Shown one piece after another: positions 1 to 9,600 of a DNA stretch of 32,974 bases (position 1 is the stretch's first letter; every line of letters begins with the position of its first letter). The notes under the pieces were generated by a model. It was not told the origin of the DNA. It saw only the letters and a list, made by a program, of their open reading frames with translations, and ran no database searches. Source of the DNA: Phoronis australis. Its lineage: Eukaryota; Phoronida; Phoronidae. Both the position numbers and the translations under genes were made by a program. The stretch is taken from the NCBI GenBank assembly GCA_002633005.1, contig NMRA01000457.1, forward strand, positions 226,145-259,118. Reading direction: 5' to 3'.

Positions 1-1180
1 GCATCGAACGGATTCTCTTAAAATAAAACCAAAGCCTTTTAAAGGATTTTTTTGTTAAAAGTTATGTAGTAACTTACTGACAAGTGTGTGCATTTAAGAG
101 CATATTTACAAAATTAATCATTTTTTAACTGTATAAAAGTATGTATTTTATGAAAGTTCAAAGCCTGTTGAATATGATTTTTGACATTTTACCAATCTTA
201 TTTGGGTCACGTGACCGTGTCTCTGTGGTAAAATTTAGGAAAAGAGAAAGGTTTATTGATGTCAAAAGAACAGTAACAATGATTTGACCAAATACTTGAT
301 GTAAATGTTCAATATGAACCCACCAAACGCTGTTACATTTTTCTGAATTATCTGTCCGTTTCAGCTTTATGCAACTTTGAAAACTTTAAAGCTCTTTCCT
401 AAAAATCAAATTCATATTTTTGTTAGCCCTTGATGCAAAAGCCGAACATTTCAAAAACAATTTCTAACGGCGTCTGTGGGAATAGTGCATTAGCGTTGCA
501 TCAGACAGTTTCACATGAATACCGACGATCAGCCGTTTCTGAGAAATGATGTTCCGAAGTTATCCAAATTTTGACATTTTAAGGTCGTTCCTGGTGCACT
601 ACCTTTGTAAATCGGCTACCAGATCATAGGGATTGAATACAAAAATCACTCGGAAATTATCAAACCGGTTTTGAATTCGGTTTCAGCTCTTCGCCCGTTC
701 ATGAGAAACTCATTTGTTTGTCTACTAAGAAAACAAAGATATCTGTTACGAAAATTTGATACGTAAGCGAAATTTAAGGAGGCGTTAATTGGCGTTGAAA
801 AACTGTGTGTGTACAAACACAGCGCGGGTTGTTTATTCTGCAAGGTAACTTGATATTTAGATTTTCAGTATACTTGTACTGGTATGTATAGTTTCTTTGA
901 TTTGGTTTAAATGATCAAAATCCAAGCAGCTGCAAAAGCAGTTTAACTCGAACATTAACTTAGATTCTGGCAGATGAGACAAATGTTGGCTTGTATTGAA
1001 CTAGGTTGTATTCTTGGGTTCTCGACATCTAGGATTCTCAATAAGTTCTCTATGTCAGGACTACTTTCAGGCACAGCTTATTTTTAGTCAACTGCGTCTA
1101 TGACTTGCATCAGTCAACAGTGTATTTGTTCCGCGCGACACCTAGTGGAGAGTAAATTATCTTTGACCAGCAAAAGAGTA
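1..1180. other. Upstream AT-rich intergenic sequence
   Basis: No gene is supported here. Open frames are short and have no recognisable composition. The only marked element is the E-box palindrome near 205, listed separately. Confidence 0.5.
205..216. promoter_or_regulatory. Perfect 12-bp palindrome with CACGTG E-box
   Basis: GGTCACGTGACC is perfectly self-complementary and contains GTCACGTGAC, the site class bound by USF and TFEB/MITF-type bHLH-Zip factors. A CCAAT pentamer lies at 192-196. It is about 1 kb upstream of the proposed KIF18 promoter and might serve another gene to the left. One short site can occur by chance. Confidence 0.35.
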
Positions 1181-1197
1181 CAAAAGATGTCGCTTTT

Positions 1198-1221
1198 ACC
1201 GGAAATAGCATGATGACCAAT
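1198..1221. promoter_or_regulatory. Candidate KIF18 promoter: ETS site and CCAAT box
   Basis: ACCGGAAAT (1198-1206, ETS-type) is followed by GACCAATCAGA containing CCAAT (1217-1221), the NF-Y consensus. CCAAT boxes are typical of TATA-less promoters of mitotic genes. A consensus splice donor 130 bases downstream (1348) would fit a short non-coding first exon. Confidence 0.35.
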
Positions 1222-1259
1222 CAGAAAACAGGTAACACTTTTCAAATACAAGGAACTTT

Positions 1260-1347
1260 AATTTTCATGGTAATGTAAAATATCGTACGCAGTATTTGCT
1301 CTGATGGTTCTTCCGTTAATTTTATCACCGATTATCTCATCGATTTG
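1260..1347 (+). other. Candidate non-coding first exon of KIF18
   Basis: The consensus donor TTTG|GTAAGT at 1348 lies just downstream of the CCAAT/ETS cluster, and the first coding exon has an acceptor-like TTTTACAG ending at 3294. The left boundary is not determined. Joining 1347 to 3295 would create a 14-codon upstream ORF from the ATG at 1304, whose stop TGA spans the junction. Inferred only from signals. Confidence 0.3.
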
Positions 1348-1969
1348 GTAAGTATTGTGTTGTCCATGAATTGATTTTCTGTAACTGCACATGTGTACGA
1401 AGACAATGTCAATCAAAATCAAATGCACTCACAACTGAACTTGGAAGGCTATTTGGAGTATTTGGGGAAATGTTGTCTTGATTGCGAATGATTGATGGAG
1501 TTAGTGGAGTACCGAGTGGAATTCAGTAACGCGAGGACCAATGATAATATAAGGCACTAGTCGGATATAATGGACCCTGATTGAGAACCAATTTTATCCA
1601 CTAAATAGGTGCCCCTTTACATTCTTCAAACGTCTCAAGCGAAAGCCTTCCCAGTGCCCAGTCGGCCCTTACCCTTGGCCTTGCAATTTTGCGTCACAAC
1701 GGCCTGGTGTCCCACCCTAGCTGCCATCTGGTGATAAAGCAAAAATTCTCAATAATCAATGTTGCTCAGTCTTTACGGGTGAAGACAGCTCTATAAGTAA
1801 AAAACCTTCATGAAAATCCTCATGAAACCATCCCAGACCCTATCATTGATATCAGACCCTTGAATTCGGCCACTACTCCAAACTTTCTACATTCTATGAA
1901 ATTGTCCATCAGTCCATCAACATTCCCATTAGCTATTTATATCCCTCCAGTGTAACCCCTACATGTAGA

Positions 1970-2150
1970 TGCCACAGTATGTACTTCATGACATCTCAGT
2001 GTCGCACAGCACACCAACAAAATTTCTTCTTCCCCTCTACAACAGTCTCCTGGAACAACTTACTTGGCTACGCCATTGGTGCTGCCTCTCTGGATCACTT
2101 TCAGAGAGCCCTCCTCTCATATTGCACTGCACCCTCACATCACAGTCTTG
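1970..2150 (+). pseudogene. Relic of non-LTR retrotransposon ORF2 3' end
   Basis: The frame beginning at 1979 reads FFFPSTTVSWNNLL and then ASLDHFQRALL. This resembles the C-terminal end of reverse-transcriptase ORFs of CR1/L2/Jockey-type elements (pattern FFPxTxxxWNxLP...SLxxFKxxL). Only about 50 codons survive, with no catalytic domain and no upstream RT. Inert fragment. Confidence 0.6.
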
Positions 2151-2236
2151 TACGTACATATCTCACCATTGCACTTTGTGCACATTGCAGTCTGCACCCT
2201 CACACTACACTCTTGTACATTCAATATCTCATTTTT
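2127..2236. repeat. Degenerate 65-bp tandem duplication
   Basis: CTGCACCCTCACATCACAGT at 2127 recurs as CTGCACCCTCACACTACACT at 2192, and the similarity continues through CTTGTAC...ATATCTCA. It lies downstream of the retrotransposon relic. Confidence 0.5.
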
Positions 2237-2404
2237 ATTTTTGTAATACCCGCTACTTCAGAATCATCGACTTCGAGTGTGAAGTGTTTCAAGAGAGATA
2301 GAGATAGAACGGCCGTTATTCAGTGATTGCCTGGTTCTCTAAATCAGGGTCCGTTATATCTGACTAGTGCCAATTATAATTGCAGACTTGATTCATGGGT
2401 CTAG

Positions 2405-2482
2405 CATTGTGCCCCAGTGGGACTTGAACTCATGACCTTGAGTAAGAGAAGCAGAGACTTATCCCACAAGGCCACACTGCCT
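2405..2482 (-). mobile_element. tRNA-derived SINE head (antisense)
   Basis: On the minus strand this reads as a pol III promoter. The A box TGGCCTTGTGGG (plus 2463-2474) and B box GAGTTCAAGTCCC (plus 2419-2431) are about 32 bases apart, as in tRNA genes. The prefix GGAGGCAGTGTGGCC is like that of common animal tRNA-SINEs. No acceptor-stem pairing or clear anticodon arm is present, so it is not a functional tRNA. Confidence 0.65.
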
Positions 2483-3294
2483 CCGCTTAGGACCTACACT
2501 AGGACCTCGCTAAGATTAAAAAGCAAGAGTTTGCCATGTATTTTAAATGAAAACACGTGGTTTTGGTTAGTTTTTTGTGTGAGGTAGAAGGGCTTAAAGA
2601 TTCCAAGTGCCTCCTTGATTTTGACAGAAATTTCAAAGAAAATATATGAACAATAAGATAATTTAGACGGCTAAAGTGCAGGATTACTGAGTGACAGTTG
2701 CCGTTTGACGTTAGCATCAGCAGAATATGGCAATCTCTAATTATGAGAATCTGAGCAACCATTGAATAGAGTATTCTCCATGACCAGTTTTAACCTGTCG
2801 CTTCGACAGGTGTGCCGATGTTCCCATCAGGTAAATGGTAACCAGCACTGCAGCATTCGGGCTTTGTGTTTGCCCATAACAAAGAATGACCGGCAGTTGA
2901 GTTCACTTACATCTTTTCAAGAGGTTTGGAGTTTCAATTGTGAAGTTCACTAAATATTTTTAGTAAGGGGTCCATTCTTATTCAGTTGTTGAATAATCCA
3001 CTCGTCCACAATGCTGGGACTTGAACTCAGGCTGTTGCCATGTGAGTCCAAGAAGCACAATCCATACCTGTTTCCGTCATTTTCCATTTACGACTTTATT
3101 GTCAGTCAGTGGATAATTGCTCCTTAAACTGCCAGCTATGCTAAGGTTGACATATAACCAATACTCAGTCTGCTGGTCTATCCCCTCATGGTCTGATGAA
3201 TGTAATTTGCGACCTTGGTAATAATATATCATTTTGTTGTGCTGTTCTTGCTAAACAGTTTACAAACTACTTTATTTCTGGTGTCATTTTACAG
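2483..3294. other. Probable 5' UTR intron, no gene seen
   Basis: Apart from the SINE fragment at 3005-3065, nothing is recognisable. The sequence ends with a splice-acceptor-like tract at 3285-3294. Confidence 0.4.
3005..3065 (-). mobile_element. Second tRNA-like SINE fragment (antisense, degraded)
   Basis: The minus strand reads CTTGGACTCACATGGC then CTGAGTTCAAGTCCCAGCAT, which resembles the anticodon arm, T arm and B box of a tRNA-SINE. The A box is not recognisable. Confidence 0.4.
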
Positions 3295-3316
3295 ACTTAC
3301 ACTCATACAATGAACA

Positions 3317-3653
3317 ATGGTTCACATAGCCCAAGAATCTAACACCATCTCTAGTAATGTAAAGGTGGTTGTCCGCGTTCGACCGGAAAACCAGAGGGAG
3401 CAGAACTGTGCTGGATCGTGCATTGTTCGAGTACTGGATGAAAACGTGTTGGTCTTTGATCCAAAGGAGGAAGCATCACCAGACTTTTATCATGGGAAGA
3501 GACGTAAAGGTAGAGACTTCACAAGGCGGAAGAACCGGGACTTAAAGTTTGCCTTTGATCGTGTTTTTGACCAGCACGAAACAAACGAAGATGTATTTAA
3601 CAACACAACTAAGTCGATTATTGAGAGTGTTCTCAATGGATACAACTGTTCAG
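3317..3653 (+). CDS. KIF18A: KIF18 coding exon 1 (motor N-terminus, basic loop 2)
   Basis: Residues 1-112 plus one base. It contains the first beta strand ([11 protein letters not shown]) and ends in NGYNCS just before the P-loop. The start at 3317 is preceded in frame by TGA at 3311-3313, so no N-terminal extension is possible within this exon. The out-of-frame ATG at 3310 would terminate after ten codons. An acceptor-like TTTTACAG ends at 3294, so this exon probably begins at 3295 with 22 bases of 5' UTR. Residues 59-74 form an unusually Arg/Lys-rich loop 2. The donor is CAG|GTAGAG, out phase 1. Confidence 0.93.
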
Positions 3654-6600
3654 GTAGAGTTTCAGTAGATATCTACGATTACCAACTGTTTACATTGAAA
3701 TGATGTTCCCATAAATTTAAAAAGATTCAAATAAAAATAAAAGGGCATTTTTCTATTATTATATTGAGACATTCGTGAGTTAAAATGTCTACTCTTCATG
3801 TGTTGTTACTCACCCATGTCAACCCCCTCTCCACAACGTACATTTCGAATGCTTTTGAAATTGCTGATGATTATGGATGCTTCCTTAAAAAAGGAAGAAA
3901 TTTCAAACTTGAGTTCCAGCTCACTGGTTAAATTTTGGGGAATGATCCGTGTAAAATTAAAAACATCGCTAAAATTGTTTTTAGTAAACTAGTGAAGAAA
4001 TTGACATGTCAATCGCTTTAAACTTCAGCCCTTGCTATATTTTCACTTTATCCTCTCATGCTAACTGTTGTTTGAGGTATCTAACACAGGGCTTGGAATT
4101 TTCCGCGGAAACGCGGATTTCCGCTTTTTTCAAATGTGCTGTCCGCTTTTTTATAGTATATCCGCGTAAAAAAAAATCGGATTTGATATAAAATTTCCGC
4201 GGCAAATTCCTTTCTTATCGCGGCATTGCAGACGACGTTCACCTCGGAAAGCGGAAGTTGCTCTTTATGTTTCGGAGGAACGTAAATTGTCAACATTGCC
4301 GGGGCACCTGGGACAGTGTGATGGGATTTTCAATGGCGTCTCGTGTTATTGTTAAGCGCGGCGACAAATACTACCGCTCTGCAGCCAAAAATGTGCGGGG
4401 TTGGGAGTGGACGGGTGAGCTAAAAGGACGCAGACACATGCTAGTGATGGTGGTAACGTTTTTTTTTTTTTTTTTAGTCCCGATTTTTGTCGAGGAAAGG
4501 TTCACATTGACCATTTCAAGGCTGGTTAGCGGGCATGATTTGGGCCGTAAAAGTTTCCGCGTTTTTTGTCATTGGTCATTCCAAGCCCTGCTAACAATTG
4601 AAGTGTAAAGCATGTATTGAGGAAGTTGTATTTCTCAAATGTTATTGTCAGTGTTTGCTTACGGTGCTACGGGAGCTGGCAAGACTCACACAATGCTGGG
4701 TAACCCCAACCATCCTGGCGTGATCTTCCTCACCATGATGAGACTGTATGAGGTCATCGAACAGATCAGGGACGAGAAAACATGCGATGTGGCAGTCAGT
4801 TACTTGGAGGTAATTCGAAACGCAAGTGCCTTTTGACACTTGTTTTCAGTCTACAGCCATGTTATATTGAGGCGTTACTTGTGGTATGAGATTCGAGAAG
4901 CTGATAGGTAGAGTTGTTGGATAAAGTCAACTTCTTGACTAATAACAAACTGCCAGTTATTTCTAAGCCCTCAAAACCTAACTTCAACAGAATTTTGTTA
5001 TCTTAGGGGTCTTGGGCTAACCAGGTAGTCGTAGCAAAGCCTTAGCAAAATACGAAAACGTGAATTCAATCACGCAAATGTAGGCCCGGCAATTGATAGG
5101 TGAAGCTGCCTTTTTGGGCCATATTGCGTCAATGCGAGATCCTAGGTAAAACAACCAAACACTGATAACAGTTGTATTGAATAGGGGCCTGAATAGGACA
5201 CAACTGCGGGCGGGTGTTATTCACAGCTGTTTGAATTAAAAGATGATTCTTCCGGTGACGTAGGCAAAAGCAAATCAATACACCTAACTGTATATTTGAC
5301 AATTTATGGTACCAGTAGGCTCACAGCAATGCCATTAACATACTGTAGGAATCAAATTTACTGGAGTTACCGTTTAAGAAAGGCTTTAAAGGTGCGTAGT
5401 CTTATTAAATTGTGAATATGCAAATGAAGTACTAATTTACAAACAACCTGTGTCCTCTAGTGTGCCAGAAAACATCCGGGAACCAGTTACCATTACAATC
5501 TCGTGAAAGTCTGGTTTTGCGAGACTAGTTTTGTGTCATTTGGTATGGTAATATTTCATCGTTACCCTAACGAAACAAGGTACAGTTTTTATTACTTGAA
5601 TGTTTATTTCACTATCAAATAAGGATTGAGTAATATTTAGCATTACTAGGGTTTCCATGTTCACACTCAGTTTTAAGCCTATTAGTTGTATTGTTTTGTT
5701 TAAAACCGCATTTTTTTACAAATTTTTTTCTTTTCCTGATTATACTTGTACACACAGTTCTCCAGGAAGTCGCTTGGTACAAACTTGAATATTCACGGTT
5801 TTAATGAGACGCAGCATCTTTAAATCTTTAAGTCACCTCTAATTTGAGTACTGAGCAACCCGAGTCCAGTTTTGTAGTAGTAAGGAATACACTGTACTTC
5901 CTGTGTGAGTCAAAACTTGTCTTCATTTTAGGTGTACAATGAGAAGATAAAGGACTTACTTCAACCTTCAACAGGGTTCTTACCTGTGCGCGAAGACCCT
6001 CAGAAAGGGGTGGTTGTGGCAGGACTGTCCCTACACAAGGTAACGTGATTTAACTGAGACACAATATGTAGGTCTCAGGTCTTGGAATTTTCCGCGGAAA
6101 CGCGGATTTCCGCTTTTTTCAAATGTTCTGTCCGTGCATTTTATTATATTTCCGCGTAAAAAAATCGGATTTGATATAAAATTTCCGCGGCAAATTCCTT
6201 TCTTACCGCGGCGTTGCAGACGACGTTCACCTCGAAAAAGCGAAAGTTGCTCTTTATGTTTCGGAGGAACGTAAATTGTCGGGGCATCTGGGATAGCGTG
6301 GTGGGATTTTCAATGGCGACTCGTGTTATTGTAAACCGCGGCGACAAATACTACGGCTCTGCAGCCAAAAATGTATGGGTTGGCAGCGGACGGACGAGCT
6401 AGAAGGACGCAGACGCATGCTACTGATGGTGGTAACCTTTTTTTTATTTTTAGTCCTTCCGATTGTTGTCGGGGCAAGGTTCGCATCGACCATTTCAAGG
6501 CTGGGTAGCGCGCATGTTTTGGGCTGTAAAAGTTTCCGCGTATTTTGTCATTGGTCATTCCAAGCCCTGAGGTCTATCGTAGCTAGTTGCGCCAAAATTT

Positions 6601-9600
6601 TAAAACTAAAACTGAATTTACATTTAGCCTGAAAATGTAGCTGAAGAAACGATATCAATTTAGAACAGCAAGGTTCAACATAATGACGACTGTGTCAAAA
6701 TTTTTAATATGAATTTTGCAATTTCGACCTGGAAAATCAGGCCTCTCGCTCAATATAATTCAACCTGAAAACCGCACTCACTATCAAAGATTTTTTGACT
6801 TGGTAAATGGGATTGCGGACAGCTTACCGTACTGACATGGTGCAGCTTTTTGAATTTTTTATATTTTTTGAGGAGGTTTTGAAAAAATTCAGAACATAAA
6901 CTGGTAAATAGCACAATTTACCTAATATTTCCAGTGGTTTCATGAGAGCAAACAACTTTTCTCAGACACAACTTGTGCAGGTGTGGGCAAAAAGTAGCAG
7001 AATCTCGCTGTTCTATCGAGTGTGCATTTATCACTGTGGCAACATGATGGTGAAAGAATTATACCAACATTCTAATGCACGATTGTATAATCATTTAGAA
7101 TGAAAGTGAAGTTAAATTAATATCGCTTCATGCCGGGTTTTATGTTGTTCAATTAAGAATTTTAAGAAAAACATTGGAATATTGGGATATTATGTCACAT
7201 GAATTCTTGAGTAAATCTTGGGTAGAAATTAGCAAAGTTGGTTAAAAAATCGTGCCTAAAATAGGGCAGCTTAATTATAGTCAGTTGTTTACTGTAAGGT
7301 TAATTGGTGAATATGCTGTAATCGTGCTTTCATTGTGCAAAATACATCAACATTTTTGGCTCACTGCTGTAAATCAAACCCAAAAACAAATTAAACAAGG
7401 ATTGATTGTGTGATCCTCTTCTCTAAAAGGCACCTTTTAATTGTCCATAAGTACTTCAAGTTTTGACCTGGAATTTTTCGCAGTTCGAAATTGTCAACCT
7501 GTGAATTTTCCCTGTGTTGATGCCTGCCAACTAAATGGATTACAATTTGGTAGAAAGTGCATGTGAACATCAATTTTCTGAAGGTGCCATGGCATCTGTT
7601 TCAATGGTGCTGTTGTCTTTGCTCAATTAAGTGCATGTGCACATATTTTACAGTGAACGTTAGACCCCAGGCAGTTATACAAGACCTGGCGGTTTTATGA
7701 GACCAGCGCTTATTCTGGAAGTGACTAAAAGACAATTATATGAACTTAAATATTGTTGTCCTTAACATGTAACCAAAAAGCCTCACCTTGGACATAGTAC
7801 AATGACCTCACCTTTTTTTGGAACTAGTTTTTTGACAAACACAGAAACAAAACAGGACTCTCCACTGATTACCTGTGTGTCCAAACTCACACTTTCATCT
7901 TAATGTAAATATGCATTTTTATTTTATGGTTATGTAGGACCCTAAACAAATTTTCTATTTTGGCCACCTTCAGAATATCATATCTCAGAAATGGCTATAG
8001 TAATTGGACCCATATGAAACTTTCATACTGTTTTACACACTGTTCTCCAAAATGCTGTCAAGTAATGTTTTTAGAATGTTCCACTTTTGCATGAGGGGCT
8101 ATTAAAAATAGGACTTACGTATGATTTTGATGAAACAAATTTAAAGGTGCATGAAACAAAATTGAAACAATAATTTAGAAAACTGGTTGTTTTTTTGACA
8201 TTTTATTTTGAACATTTACAACATACAAATTTGGGTCATGTAATTGATCTTGTTGTTTTACAGTGAATCTACCTTTCTTCTTTTTTGCTAAATTTTCCTA
8301 AGCAAAGCATAGTCATTTGACCTAATTAGTAAAAAATTGCATTTTACAGAATTTCTATGTTCAGAAAAAATCTACTTTTGCTGAGTTGAATTCTATAGTA
8401 TTGTAGACATATGGCTAAGTGCCCAGACTAGCCAATAAGGTCGTACATAGCCTTAAGATTGTGAAATTGATGACATGAAGATAGGTGTGTCTTGAAGTAA
8501 GTCTAAGATTTTGAACACGTAGTACTCCACATTGCATGTTGCTTAACACGTCTGCTGTCAATCACAAGGTTCAGTTAAGTTACAAAGCAGACACCACTGT
8601 GTTCTGCGTTGTCCTATGGTTTTTGCAAATAATTAGATCTTACTTAAGTAATAAATTTCAGAAAAATGGCAAGATTCAGACAGAGCACTGTTACAGCCAC
8701 GGTTTATTCAATTGTTGAGCGTGGTGGCTCAAAATTTGATGTTGATGATCATTGTTGTCCATTGTAGCCGAAGAGTGCAGAGGAGTTGATGCACATGCTG
8801 GCCTTTGGTAACTGTAACCGCACCCAACATCCAACGGACGCCAATGCAGAGTCCTCAAGATCGCATGCAGTGTTCCAGGTACTGTTGTCTTTGGTGCTCA
8901 ACCTCAGATTTCTCAATGGTTTTACTTGCTGTCTTTTGACACTGCCAAAACACTACTATCTGTTCTATACGAGTTCTCAATTTCATGTGAGTCTAATGGA
9001 TTTTAAGCCTACTGTGGAGTCTTTGTGCTCCACGATACCAGTTAGGCTCACTCAGCCTTTGTGAGACTCTAGTATTCTTTGTTTCAATTTTTGAAATTTC
9101 TGTACTGTAGTATATCATAAGTCAAGGTTGAGTTGTACTTGCTATGGTAAAGTCTTAAGAGATAATCTTCAATTTCTTGGTTGCTCAGGTGTTTGTTCGA
9201 CAAAAAGATCGCACAGCCAACATCTCAACCAATGTCCGAGTGGGCAAGATGTCGCTGATTGACCTCGCTGGGTCAGAGCGTGCAACGGTGACGACCAATA
9301 GGGGAGCGCGGTTTAGAGAGGGCGCTAACATCAACAGGTCACTGCTGGCACTCGGCAACTGCATCAATGCGCTGGCTGATGATAAGGTAGAAGCTAAAAT
9401 TACTAGCGAAACGATTGTGTTTGATACGAGTTCCATATTGACATGTCTGAGCCTGCTTCATGTCCACATATACCCCCGTTTTGGTAGATGTGACTTCATA
9501 TCAGGCTGATGATAAAAGATCGCCAGTCTGATCATCGTTCATGGAAAACATCTTTTGATCCTTTATTGTTCCTCAGTTGTAAGAAGAAATGTTAATTAGC

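Larger units (their letters stand above)
1553..2371. mobile_element. 819-bp element with ~38-bp terminal inverted repeats
   Basis: The left end (1553-1590, beginning GGCACTAGTCGGATATAA) is matched by the reverse complement of 2333-2371 (GGCACTAGTCAGATATAA...). The arms differ by two substitutions and a two-base insertion. No clean target-site duplication is visible; both flanks are AT-rich. No transposase is encoded, so it is a non-autonomous relic. It encloses a retrotransposon 3' fragment. Confidence 0.7.

Noticed and set aside
2405-2482. Functional tRNA gene on the minus strand
   Set aside because: A and B boxes are present, but there is no acceptor-stem pairing and no clear anticodon arm; it fits a SINE head.
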